A stretch of 64,000 nucleotides of DNA from Saccharopolyspora phatthalungensis (lineage in GTDB: Bacteria > Actinomycetota > Actinomycetes > Mycobacteriales > Pseudonocardiaceae), in assembly GCF_014203395.1 (NCBI RefSeq), contig NZ_JACHIW010000002.1, positions 744,001 through 808,000 of the forward strand, given 5' to 3'. This document shows, one piece after another, positions 35,855-43,732 of the stretch; the stretch's first letter is position 1; each line of letters begins with the position of its first letter. The translations under genes and the position numbers were made by a program. The notes under the pieces were generated by a model, which searched no databases, was not told the origin of the DNA, and saw nothing but the letters and a program-made list of their open reading frames with translations.

Positions 35855-36184
35855 ATGACTACTGCCCCCACTAATCAATGCAACGTCTACGTGGTGCAAG
35901 AGGGCGACACGCTCTCGGAGATCGGCGAATGGTTCCACGTTCCGTGGCGGGAGCTGCAGCGGATCAACCACATCCAGAATCCGGACCTCATTCACCCCGG
36001 TGACAGGCTGCTCCTGTCCGAGGATCACAACGTATGCACGGTCTACACCGTGGTGAGGGGCGACACGCTCTCGGAGATCGGCGAGAAGTTCCACGTGGAT
36101 TGGCGCCCGTTGGCGCGCTACAACCACATCCGCAATCCGGATCACATCGAGGTGGGGCAAAAGATCTGCATTCCGCAATCGTGA
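35855..36184 (+). CDS. Double-LysM protein 2 of 3
   Basis: The 109-residue paralogue is nearly identical to the first in its N-terminal domain (MTTAPTNQCNVYVVQEGDTL; INHIQNPDLIHPGDRLLL). Its second domain differs: YTVVRGDTLSEIGEKFHVDW, then RYNHIRNPDHIEVGQKICIP. So the second domain here resembles the first-domain type more than that of copies 1 and 3. Same GAGGAG ribosome-binding site, same duplicated leader, no signal peptide. Binding to GlcNAc polymers is inferred from LysM. Confidence 0.85.
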   Translation: MTTAPTNQCNVYVVQEGDTLSEIGEWFHVPWRELQRINHIQNPDLIHPGDRLLLSEDHNVCTVYTVVRGDTLSEIGEKFHVDWRPLARYNHIRNPDHIEVGQKICIPQS

Positions 36185-36243
36185 CGCACCGCAACGGCGG
36201 AAACGGAGTGAGCCTGCGGCACTCGGGCACTCGCCGCAGGCCG

Positions 36244-36280
36244 GAGTCGCCCTTGACGAGCCGCCCGTCGAGGGCGACTC
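36244..36280. terminator. Hairpin after LysM gene 2
   Basis: It has the same 15-bp stem as at 35424, with one G-T pair (GAGTCGCCCTTGACG against CGTCGAGGGCGACTC) and the same 7-base loop. Likely terminator, duplicated with the gene. Confidence 0.7.
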
Positions 36281-36354
36281 CTTGTCCAGCTTGGGAGAGC
36301 GCGGCCGGTCTTGCAGCGGCTGAAGATCCAGGCCGGGAGACAGACCGCGCATGT
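36280..36354 (-). pseudogene. Copy of the NACHT gene 3' end in the LysM2-LysM3 spacer (remnant 2)
   Basis: Seventy-five bases match 36823-36898 of the NACHT gene almost exactly (CGCGGCCGGTCTTGCAGCGG, GGGAGACAGACCGCGCATGT) and run straight into the ribosome-binding site of LysM gene 3. On the minus strand it still encodes MRGLSPGLDLQPLQDRPRSP, against MRGLSPDLDLRPLQDRPRSP in the intact NACHT protein. High identity means this duplication is younger than, or corrected more recently than, remnant 1. Confidence 0.85.
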
Positions 36355-36368
36355 CGCTAGGAGTTTCC

Positions 36369-36728
36369 ATGACTACCGCCCCGACTAATGAATGCAACAC
36401 CTACGTTGTGCAAGAGGGCGACACGCTCTCGGAGATCGGCGAATGGTTCCACGTTCCGTGGCAGGAGCTCCAGCGGATCAACCACATCCAGAATCCGGAC
36501 CTCATTCACCCCGGTGACAGGCTGCTCCTGTCCGAGGATCACAACGTATGCATGGTCTATCAGGTGCAGCAAGGTGACACTCTCACGAAGATCTGTAGGG
36601 ATCACGGCCTGAATGACAAGGACGATCCGGGGAAGCTGGCCCGCTACAACCACATGCTCGACCCGAGCGTCGATCAATTAGCGGACAAGCTCTGCATTCC
36701 ACAAGAACAACCCCCAGCGGCGACATGA
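36369..36728 (+). CDS. Double-LysM protein 3 of 3
   Basis: The 119-residue protein has LysM 1 (TYVVQEGDTLSEIGEWFHVP, then INHIQNPDLIHPGDRLLL) and LysM 2 (YQVQQGDTLTKICRDHGLND, then ARYNHMLDPSVDQLADKL), plus a short C-terminal extension (EQPPAAT). ATG 36369 follows AGGAG, which here derives from the junction with the NACHT-tail copy, so its promoter region differs from copies 1 and 2. Its stop lies 23 bases from the NACHT stop, tail to tail. No signal peptide. Confidence 0.85.
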   Translation: MTTAPTNECNTYVVQEGDTLSEIGEWFHVPWQELQRINHIQNPDLIHPGDRLLLSEDHNVCMVYQVQQGDTLTKICRDHGLNDKDDPGKLARYNHMLDPSVDQLADKLCIPQEQPPAAT

Positions 36729-36750
36729 ACGGAGGGAACCTCCGCAGGAC

Positions 36751-39700
36751 TCACACCCGCTTGATCCGCACCCCCTCACCGAGCCCGCCCAGTCCGCGTG
36801 CTCGTTGCCCGGGGCTGAGCCAAATTTCCAGCTTGGGAGATCGCGGCCGGTCTTGCAGCGGCCGAAGATCCAAATCGGGAGACAGACCGCGCATGTCGAT
36901 GCGTCGCAGTCGCGGGAGACCGACGACGGGGCTGATGTCGGTGACCTCGGTCCAGTCGATGGCGAGGTCCCGCAGCTCGTTTGCCTCCCCGAGGGGCGCG
37001 AGATCGGTGACCGGGCAGTGTGCGAGCCACAGCGTGGAAATCCTTGTTCCGCGAAGCGGATTGAGGTCCGTCACCGTGGGACAGGCCGAGAGGGTGAGGA
37101 ACTCCAGTCCGGAAATGAGCGTTTCCAACGCCCCGGCACCGCCATAGAGCGGGGCGGCGTGAATGCCGAGCGTCGTCAGCCGGGACGAGCCGGTCCAACC
37201 GGACAGGTCGTTCAATGCCTCGCATCCCCAAAGCTTGACCGACGCGGCCGGCAGGCCGTTCAGCGGCGATACGTCCCGGATGTTCCGGCAGTCGCCGAAA
37301 AAGAAGTGCTCGACCTGGGCAAGGTTGCTCGCGAACTCCAGATCGCTCACCTGCCGGGAAAGCCTGATGTGGAGGCCGACCAGGTGTCGCAGCTCCCCCA
37401 GCACATCCAGACCCCGGCACGGGCTGTTCACGATCTGGAGGTACTCCAGGTTCGGGTACCGGCGCAGCGGGCTCAGGTCGAGTGCTGGGCCCTCGGGATA
37501 GATCCGCAGTTCGGTGAGGTTCGGTACCTCGCTGAGGGCGCCGAGGTCTTCGGTCCGGTCGACCCGCAGATCAAGCTTTGTTGCCCGCAGCGCCCGGAGC
37601 TTCCCGAGGTGCGGCAGGTGTTCCGATCGCTCTACGGTGATACTGCCGTACCGCAGCGGTGCGTGGGCGAGCACCTTCTTCGCGAATTCCTCGGGGTTGA
37701 AGTACTTCCATGCCTGCGCAAGTTCGAGCTGGACCTGCTCCCGTGGATCGCTCGCGTACCGCGCCAGCGTGGACAACGCCTCCGGCCCGCTGATCAGCGT
37801 AGCCGCGTGCACGCATGCCGCAGCGGCCGATTCGCTGAGGTCGTCCAGCCGGCGCGGAAGGTGGCGAAGGAGTCGTTCTCCGACGAGCGCGAGGGAGCGC
37901 GCCTCCTGCTTCCGCCGAGGCGGAAGCAGTGCGTTGAGGGCGGCTGTAGTCCGTGCGGCAACCTCCGGCGAGACCGTGTGCGCGGTGTCGAGGCAGGAGG
38001 CGCTGATCAGGCGGAGCCGACGAGCGCGCCGGGGCTCCTCGTCTGCTCTGTCGAGCATTCCGGTCAGCAACTCGTCGCGGAGCCGCGCAGTCGCATGCCC
38101 GGCGGCCATCACCACGGTCTCGCGCCACTGGTCCAGATGAGCATTGCGAATCAAGACGTCGATGAGGTGTTCCTCGGCGGCTTGTTTGGCCGCAAGGTAT
38201 TCCTGGAAGGTGCGGTGCACGAAATCGACGCGGCCGAGCCTGGGCTGGCGGAGGACACCGCTGCGCTCGACCAGGTAGCGCACGGCCGACTTGGCGTCGA
38301 GATCCAGGTTGGGCATGCGAGTGAGCGCGTAGTCGACCCGCTGGACGGCATCCTCGATCCCCAGCTCTGCCCGGCCGCACTGGGTCAGCCACCACGCGAG
38401 GTACTGGAGGAGCGCCACCTTCGACGCGACCTCCAATGCCGGATCGGTTGGTACCGCACGTTCGGCGTCACGGCGTTCGATGAGCATTTCCAGCGCGGCC
38501 GCGTAGAGCTGCATCCGGTCCGCCGGCAGATACTTGCGGCGGTCGAGGTTAAGCGCGCAGAGCATGGCGCACATCAGCGGGTTCGTGGCCAACGCCCGCA
38601 GGTGGCGCCTGGAATCCAGCTGCTGGGCCAGGCTTGCCTCGTACTCGGTCAGTTCCGCGATGGTGCACGGAAGTTCCGCGCCGTTTCGGGCGGTTTCCCG
38701 GACGGCGTCGTGCCACCTGCGGCAGAAGGCGTCGACGTCCGCCGGCGTCATCGGTTCCAGCAGCAGTGACTGGAATCCCTGGCCGTCGAGCCATCGCGCT
38801 TCCGCCGCTGCCGGGCGGGAGGTGATCACGATCTCGATCTCGGGGAAGGCCGCGACCAGTCGGGAAAGCCATCTGCGGACGGCCGCGCGGCGGCGACTCG
38901 TCAGCTCGTCCACGCCGTCGACCAACAACAGCGCCGCACCTGAGGAGAACTGCCGGTGCGCCCAGCCCGGGGGCATCTGGGCGGCGAACGGCCCCGCGCC
39001 GGCGGCGACCATGTCCTCCGGCCACGGAAGTTCCCCGTCGGCGTGCCCGCGCAGCCAGACGACGAACGGAATGGCACCGTTGCACCTGGCAAGCGAGCCG
39101 GTGAAGCCGTGCCGGGCGGCGTTGATGGCGATCCACTGAAGCAAGGTCGTCTTCCCGGATCCGGCGTCACCGCGCAGCAGCGTTCGCTTTCCCTCCCCGA
39201 GGGCCTCTTCGACCCGCAGACCGCGTTCGGACGGGATATCCCATTCCCCGCCGCGCCTGCCAGGCGGTACGTCGCGACGAGAACCGGTGACCGACAGGCT
39301 CAGGTACGCCAAGCTGACCGAAGTCCGGGGCCGAAACCGGTGGACGTCGACGCCGTAGAGCTCCAGCACGTCGAGCGTCTCGCTCAGATAGGCCAGATAG
39401 CGGTGGGTGAACTCGGCATCATGGTCGGTTCCTCGCGGCGCGTCGAGCGTGGCGCGAGGAAGACGCTCCAGCACCCGGCCGATCTGGTCCGCGGCATCGG
39501 AGACCCGGCGCAGCAGTTCGGTCAGCGCACGAGGTTCGAACGCCGGGAGCTGCTGGACGACGCTGACGATGCAGACGCAGCTCTCGTCGAGGACCCGCCG
39601 GTAGAGCAGTTCCCCGGCTTCGCTCAACCCGGCTCGGCGAGGAGCTTGGCTCATCCGCCGGCGGATGCTCCGCGCCAGCGTCATCGGGTCGACATCAGCG

Positions 39701-40065
39701 TCGAACAGCGCGTAATCGGACAGGTCGGCTTCGATCAGCGTTTCCACGACCGCGCCGAGGGCCGCCCGGCACTCGGCATCGGGTAACTTCGCTTCCCGTT
39801 CCAGCACCGGGAGCAGGCGCTGCGCCACTTGGTCACCGATCTCCTCCCACTGCCGGGCGAGCTTGCGGCGGTGGAACTGGTCCACCACGCCGACCGCGAC
39901 CAAGTCGATCAATTCCGCGTTCCGGACCTCGACGGTAGTGCGATGCCCCACCCAGGCGCGTGCCGCGTACTTGACGATCTCCTGGCCGATCCGCAGCCCC
40001 GCTTCGCTAAGCACAATCCGATCTTCTCGAACCGCCCTTCGCTTAAACAGCGCGGATCGGACCAT
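36751..40065 (-). CDS. NACHT NTPase with leucine-rich repeats (STAND, NLR-like)
   Basis: The 1104-residue protein has a helical N-terminal region (1-270) and a NACHT ATPase with Walker A GDAGSGKT (299-306) and Walker B LLLVDGVDELTS (379-390). A helical region follows with the NACHT-type motif VHRTFQEYLAAKQAAE. About ten irregular LRRs (about 800-1080; DLSPLRRYPNLEYLQIVNS, TDISPVVGLPRLRRIDM) end it. Bacterial NACHT proteins are immune sensors against phage, with LRR or other repeats as sensor. No classical effector domain is visible at the N-terminus, so the effector may be separate or new. No Shine-Dalgarno precedes ATG 40065; a leaderless mRNA is possible. Faces the three LysM genes. Confidence 0.88.
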   Translation of the reverse strand: MVRSALFKRRAVREDRIVLSEAGLRIGQEIVKYAARAWVGHRTTVEVRNAELIDLVAVGVVDQFHRRKLARQWEEIGDQVAQRLLPVLEREAKLPDAECRAALGAVVETLIEADLSDYALFDADVDPMTLARSIRRRMSQAPRRAGLSEAGELLYRRVLDESCVCIVSVVQQLPAFEPRALTELLRRVSDAADQIGRVLERLPRATLDAPRGTDHDAEFTHRYLAYLSETLDVLELYGVDVHRFRPRTSVSLAYLSLSVTGSRRDVPPGRRGGEWDIPSERGLRVEEALGEGKRTLLRGDAGSGKTTLLQWIAINAARHGFTGSLARCNGAIPFVVWLRGHADGELPWPEDMVAAGAGPFAAQMPPGWAHRQFSSGAALLLVDGVDELTSRRRAAVRRWLSRLVAAFPEIEIVITSRPAAAEARWLDGQGFQSLLLEPMTPADVDAFCRRWHDAVRETARNGAELPCTIAELTEYEASLAQQLDSRRHLRALATNPLMCAMLCALNLDRRKYLPADRMQLYAAALEMLIERRDAERAVPTDPALEVASKVALLQYLAWWLTQCGRAELGIEDAVQRVDYALTRMPNLDLDAKSAVRYLVERSGVLRQPRLGRVDFVHRTFQEYLAAKQAAEEHLIDVLIRNAHLDQWRETVVMAAGHATARLRDELLTGMLDRADEEPRRARRLRLISASCLDTAHTVSPEVAARTTAALNALLPPRRKQEARSLALVGERLLRHLPRRLDDLSESAAAACVHAATLISGPEALSTLARYASDPREQVQLELAQAWKYFNPEEFAKKVLAHAPLRYGSITVERSEHLPHLGKLRALRATKLDLRVDRTEDLGALSEVPNLTELRIYPEGPALDLSPLRRYPNLEYLQIVNSPCRGLDVLGELRHLVGLHIRLSRQVSDLEFASNLAQVEHFFFGDCRNIRDVSPLNGLPAASVKLWGCEALNDLSGWTGSSRLTTLGIHAAPLYGGAGALETLISGLEFLTLSACPTVTDLNPLRGTRISTLWLAHCPVTDLAPLGEANELRDLAIDWTEVTDISPVVGLPRLRRIDMRGLSPDLDLRPLQDRPRSPKLEIWLSPGQRARGLGGLGEGVRIKRV

Positions 40066-40361
40066 CGCGCGCTAGCGCGATTTCCGCACCGAACTTTCTC
40101 GCCGCCCTGCGGATGCGCGGACCCGATTTTGCCTAAAATTGGGAAATCCCGGCACCCGACCAACCCGCCCCAGCCGGTCATGACACCCAGCAAAAGAACA
40201 GAAACAGAAATTTTCTCGCCCTTGGCGATGAATCATCGGAATAGCGGAAACCGATCACCTCGGCGGCGGACGCGGCCATCCCCGTTCTTTTCCTTGCCAC
40301 GTTAACCCGTTCGGGCTAGATGTCTGTCCGTCTCGTTGATCGGAAGCTAGCGTCCTAGCCC
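40066..40361. promoter_or_regulatory. Divergent region upstream of the NACHT gene
   Basis: About 300 bases, AT-richer than the genes, hold the promoters of the NACHT gene and of the gene at 40362, and the palindrome at 40125. GCGCTAGCGCG directly upstream of the NACHT start is a short palindrome that could be an operator. Confidence 0.45.
40125..40148. repeat. Palindromic element, inverted copy of 21074-21097
   Basis: It begins GATTTTGCCTAAAA and ends GGGAAATC. Its reverse complement matches 21074-21097 at 23 of 24 positions. Unlike that copy it is between two divergent gene starts. The pair brackets 19 kb that includes the gas vesicle, hydrolase, LysM and NACHT genes. Confidence 0.6.
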
Positions 40362-40814
40362 ATGTTCGATCTGGCGTTGCTGACCGAAGAGAACGAGCGG
40401 TCAGTTCTCGGATTCGCCCAGGCCGCAGTGGACGCCTACGTGGGCGGCACACCATCAGCCGCGCGCGGACACCTGATGGACCTCAGGGACACCCACGGAG
40501 AATCCGGCCTGTACCTGGCCGCCGTCGTGCTGGCCTCGAACCTCGACCGCAAGCAGATCGAGGTCGACGATCCGAATGGGCACCGCGGGCCCCGGCAGGC
40601 CCTGTCCCACGACGAGCTCGATGCCTTGCGCTTCGCCGCCGCCGTCCAGGAGAAGGACCGCCCGGCGGCAGACGAGATCTGGAACAGGCTGGTTGCCGAG
40701 CAACGCCAGGAAGATCTCGCAATGTCGATGTTGAGCCTGTTCGCCACGATCTACGCGAAAGGCAAGCGAAGCGTCCAGACACCCTTCTACAAGAGGCGCC
40801 TGCGGGGTCGATGA
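40362..40814 (+). CDS. Hypothetical helical protein, 150 residues
   Basis: The sequence is soluble and mostly helical, with repeat-like hairpins (NERSVLGFAQAAVDAYVGGT; ALRFAAAVQEKDRPAADEIW; MSMLSLFATIYAKGKRS), suggestive of a TPR/HEAT-like mini-repeat protein. Family not recognised. No clear Shine-Dalgarno before ATG 40362. It precedes the IclR gene by 70 bases but the IclR gene has its own promoter, so co-transcription is not required. Confidence 0.6.
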   Translation: MFDLALLTEENERSVLGFAQAAVDAYVGGTPSAARGHLMDLRDTHGESGLYLAAVVLASNLDRKQIEVDDPNGHRGPRQALSHDELDALRFAAAVQEKDRPAADEIWNRLVAEQRQEDLAMSMLSLFATIYAKGKRSVQTPFYKRRLRGR

Positions 40815-40858
40815 CCGCGCAGGCACTGCAACGCGCTCCGGATTGCCCACGACATTAT

Positions 40859-40880
40859 GGAATGCCGTTCTATATAATGG
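40859..40880. promoter_or_regulatory. Candidate IclR operator and -10 element of the IclR gene
   Basis: The sequence GTTCTATATAATG, preceded by GGAATGCC, contains a perfect -10 TATAAT (40873-40878) six bases before the ATG at 40885, so the transcript is probably leaderless. The same block in inverse orientation (GTTCTATATAACG preceded by GGAACAGC) lies at 42134-42154 before the CoA-transferase remnant, as expected for the operator shared by an autoregulated IclR protein and its target operon. Confidence 0.65.
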
Positions 40881-40884
40881 GATG

Positions 40885-41664
40885 ATGGACAGTACGTTGC
40901 TGAAAGGGCTCCGGGTGCTGGAGACACTCGCGCTGAGCCCCACCCCGCGCGGGGTTAGCGAACTGGCCCGCGAGCTGGGCCTTGCCCGGAGCAACGCGCA
41001 CCGGACCCTGCAGACCCTTGCCGCGGCCGGCTACGTCCGAGCCGCCGACACGGCCGGAACCTACGAATGCACGCTCAAGTTGTTCGAGCTGTCGAGCGCG
41101 ATCATGGACCGGGTGGACGTGCGCAGGCTGGCGACTCCGCACACCCAGCGGCTTGCTGACGTGACCCAGGAGACCGTGCACCTCGCCGCTCTTGAGGGGG
41201 CAGCCGTCGTTTACCTCGACAAGATCGAGAGCCCGCAGCCCGTACGGGCATACTCCTCCATCGGCGGACGCGCCCCCGCCCACTGCGTGGCCTCCGGGAA
41301 AGCCCTCCTGGCTCGGCTTTCCCACGACGACCTGGCTGCCGTCGTAGGTGAAGCCCTAGTCTCCTACACCGACCGCACGATCACCGACCCCGCGGCGCTC
41401 CGGCAGGAACTCGCGGAGGTTCGCGAACGCGGGTGGGCGGTCAACCGCGGCGAGTGGCGGAGCTCGGTCTCCGGGCTGGCCGCGGTCATCTTCAACGCAC
41501 AGGACGAGCCCGAGGCCGCGGTCGGCGTGTCGGGGCCGACGGACCGGCTCCTGCCGAAGATCGAGTCGAGTTTCCGCGACGAGGTGCTGAAGGCGGCCGA
41601 AGGCATATCGCGGGAGCTAGGCTGCCGCGACTACTGGCGTGCGGCAGCCCGAGCGACCGACTAG
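40885..41664 (+). CDS. IclR-family transcriptional regulator
   Basis: The protein (about 259 residues) has the N-terminal winged helix (GVSELARELGLARSNAHRTL, then QTLAAAGYVRA) and the C-terminal effector-binding domain (VYLDKIESPQPVRAYSSIGG, APAHCVASGKALLA, RGWAVNRGEW). IclR proteins sense acids or acyl compounds and control catabolic operons. Here the likely target is the acyl-CoA cluster starting at 42217, most of which is now broken. The start is ATG 40882 or 40885, directly after a TATAAT box, so leaderless expression is likely. Confidence 0.9.
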   Translation: MDSTLLKGLRVLETLALSPTPRGVSELARELGLARSNAHRTLQTLAAAGYVRAADTAGTYECTLKLFELSSAIMDRVDVRRLATPHTQRLADVTQETVHLAALEGAAVVYLDKIESPQPVRAYSSIGGRAPAHCVASGKALLARLSHDDLAAVVGEALVSYTDRTITDPAALRQELAEVRERGWAVNRGEWRSSVSGLAAVIFNAQDEPEAAVGVSGPTDRLLPKIESSFRDEVLKAAEGISRELGCRDYWRAAARATD

Positions 41665-41747
41665 TAATCGAGGGGCCTGCGCCGCAGGGGCGTTTCCCCA
41701 GGGCGATCCGGACCCACCCGCGAGGAGGCTCGTGCTGCCGTGCTCGA

Positions 41748-42059
41748 CTACGCGCGGCGGATTTCCGTGGCCGGGGCCGGATCTCCCACGGGTCCGGGCG
41801 TCGCGGTGGCCGGGGCCGGATCTCCCACGAGTCCGGGTGTCGCGATGGTGCTGATCGCGAAACCGGTGGCACGCACGGTTTCCGGCATGATCTCGGGAGG
41901 GTGACGAGCCGCGAAGACCACGCTGATCTGCCGACTGGCCGACTGCCAGCTCACGTAAAGCCCGCGGTGGCCCGGTTTGGCGATCTCCGCGAGGTAAACC
42001 GACACCCCGCCGGACTCGGCGCCCGCCGAAAAAGCCTGCAAAAGCGGACTGATCACCAC
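41748..42059 (-). pseudogene. MFS (metabolite:H+ symporter type) transporter remnant with internal deletion
   Basis: On the minus strand, residues such as [20 protein letters not shown] and [20 protein letters not shown] match the loop and helices around the fifth segment of the MHS family. After VFAARHPP the sequence jumps to [15 protein letters not shown], which belongs several helices later. So the middle is deleted and both ends are missing. The C-terminal part is replaced by a translated 39-base tandem repeat ([11 protein letters not shown]). Confidence 0.7.
41767..41844. repeat. Tandem repeat, two copies of a 39-base unit
   Basis: 41767-41805 and 41806-41844 differ at three positions. 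The unit starts GTGGCCGGGGCCGGATCTCC. It lies inside the MFS transporter remnant. Confidence 0.8.
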
Positions 42060-42133
42060 GAGTATCGGCGGCCATTGTGAGCGGCCTCTCCGTGCCTGTC
42101 AACGGATTGACGCAACGCGCGTCGGCGGCATAT

Positions 42134-42154
42134 CGTTATATAGAACGCTGTTCC
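42134..42154. promoter_or_regulatory. Second candidate IclR operator
   Basis: CGTTATATAGAACGCTGTTCC is the inverse of the block before the IclR gene and contains the perfect half-site pair GAAC-GCT-GTTC. It lies about 60 bases before the CoA-transferase start, where an IclR activator or repressor would bind. Confidence 0.6.
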
Positions 42155-42216
42155 GCATAGTAGAACACAACTGGGACTCGACCCTGGTGAAACGGAAAAG
42201 CGAAGGTGATTGGTTG

Positions 42217-42864
42217 ATGGTTACACCGTTGCGCGACATCAGTGTCGTCGAATTCTGCACAGTGGCGTCGGGGCCCTACTGCGGCATGCGGCACCTACAT
42301 CGACGTGTCGATGTTCGGATCCTCGCTGCCATCGCCGCGTTGCAGACCAGCGAATATTTCGGAAAGGGTGCGGATCCGGGCAGGCTCGGTTCCGCTCATC
42401 CGCGCAACGCGCCGTACCAGGCTTTCCGCGCCGCGGACGGACATTTCGCCCTGGCCGCAGGAAACGACCGGCTGTGGCAGGCGACGTGCACCGCCCTCGG
42501 GCGGCCGGATCTGGCCGCCGACGAACGGTTCGTCTCCACGACCACACGCGCACGGCACCAGGACGAACTCAGGTGCTTGCTGGAGGAGGAGTTCGCCAAC
42601 TACCCGACGGCCGAACTGCTCGACCTCTTCACACGTGCCGGTGTACCGTGCTCGCCGCTGAACAGCTACTCGCAAGCGCTCGCCGATCCGCAGGTCGAGC
42701 ACATGCAATGGGTGGCCGATATAGAGCTGCCCGGCGGCAGGACCACGCGGACGTTCATTTCACCGCTGCGTTTCAACGGCGAGTCCCCCAAGGTATGGCG
42801 CCGTCCGCCGGCTCTCGGCGAGCACAACGCCGAAATCGTCGACGAGATGAGGAAGAGCCGATGA
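42217..42864 (+). pseudogene. Type III (family III) CoA-transferase remnant: central deletion and frameshift
   Basis: The frame begins normally (PLRDISVVEFCTVASGPYCG) and ends normally (GSAHPRNAPYQAFRAADGHF, AAGNDRLWQATCTALGRPDL, RTFISPLRFNGESPKVW), but the family has about 400 residues and here only 215 remain. The region with the catalytic Asp is missing. Just after the deletion the expected GTYIDVSMF is encoded in another frame (about 42288-42315), so an additional indel pair is present. ATG 42217 has AAGGTGA upstream. It overlaps the hydratase by four bases and may survive only as a leader. Confidence 0.75.
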
Positions 42865-43586
42865 TCGAGCTCGTGGCCGAGCGCACCGACCGCGCGCTCG
42901 TGCTGACGCTGAACCGGCCGGCCAAGCGCAATGCCCTCGCGGAATCCATTGTGGAGGATTTGATCGAATGCTTGCGGGATGCGCACCAGGAGCCCACCGA
43001 TCTCGTGGTGCTGCGCGGCGAGGGAAAGACCTTCAGCGCGGGCTTCGACTTCGGCGGGTTGGCCGAGGCCAGCGACGGCGATCTGCTGCGGCGTTTCGTG
43101 CGCGTCGAGCAATTGCTCCAACTGGTCTTCCACGCACCGTTCGAGACGCTCGCGCTGGCGCACGGTCGGGTGTTCGGAGCGGCCGCCGACCTGGTCTGCG
43201 CCTGCACGCACCGGGTAGGGACGCCTGATTCCGCGTTCAGATTTCCCGGGCTGGCCTTCGGGATCGTGCTCGGCACGCGCAGACTCGCAGGCCGGATCGG
43301 GGAAACGGCCGCCCGAGACGTGCAGGGCCGGGGCTTGACGATGGACGCCGACCACGCATTGCGCACCGGTCTGCTGACCGAGGTCGCCGATACCAGCGAG
43401 TGGGACGAACTGCTGGCCCGCGTGGCCGAGGGGGCCGGCCGAGTCGAAGCGGACGCCCGCTCGGTGTTCCACCGAGCTCTCGCGGCCGATTCGGCAGATG
43501 CCGATCTCGCCGATCTCGTTCGCTCGGCCTCGGTTCCCGGGCTCCGGGACCGCCTCCAACGTTTCCGAGAAGAACAGAAACAATGA
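42861..43586 (+). CDS. Enoyl-CoA hydratase/isomerase family protein
   Basis: The 241-residue crotonase-fold protein reads ALVLTLNRPAKRNALAESI, the oxyanion-hole segment GEGKTFSAGFDFGGLA, and the second oxyanion loop LALAHGRVFGAAADLVCACT. The usual catalytic Glu positions are not clearly conserved (GIVLGTRRLAGRIGE), so the exact reaction (hydration, isomerisation or other) is open. It is the only gene in the decayed 41.7-45 kb island that looks intact. ATG overlaps the CoA-transferase remnant stop, so translation was or is coupled to it. Confidence 0.82.
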   Translation: MIELVAERTDRALVLTLNRPAKRNALAESIVEDLIECLRDAHQEPTDLVVLRGEGKTFSAGFDFGGLAEASDGDLLRRFVRVEQLLQLVFHAPFETLALAHGRVFGAAADLVCACTHRVGTPDSAFRFPGLAFGIVLGTRRLAGRIGETAARDVQGRGLTMDADHALRTGLLTEVADTSEWDELLARVAEGAGRVEADARSVFHRALAADSADADLADLVRSASVPGLRDRLQRFREEQKQ

Positions 43587-43732
43587 CCCCAACCGACAAA
43601 ATCGTATCCCTGGCGGAGCTCACCGACTACATCGGCGACGGCGACTCGGTCGCCCTCGGCGGGAGCTTCCTGCATCGCGGCTGCTGCACATCATGCCGGT
43701 TTATCACACGAACGGACTCAACAATCAGCTGA
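43583..43732 (+). pseudogene. N-terminal fragment of a CoA-transferase subunit A
   Basis: From the ATG overlapping the hydratase stop the first 33 residues (DKIVSLAELTDYIGDGDSVA, LGGSFLHRG) match the start of glutaconate/3-oxoacid CoA-transferase alpha subunits, normally about 270-300 residues. The match then ends abruptly at a junction with an AMP-ligase fragment, and the frame stops at 43732. Confidence 0.7.

Noticed and set aside
34783..36728. LysM array as a CRISPR-like or phage tail repeat
   Set aside because: The repeats are whole genes with ribosome-binding sites and terminators; no short direct repeat/spacer pattern and no phage genes.
40859..42154. Interpreting the two GTTCTATATAAYG sites as attachment sites or transposon ends
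   Set aside because: No integrase or transposase lies between them; one overlaps a -10 box of an IclR gene, so an operator is the simpler reading.
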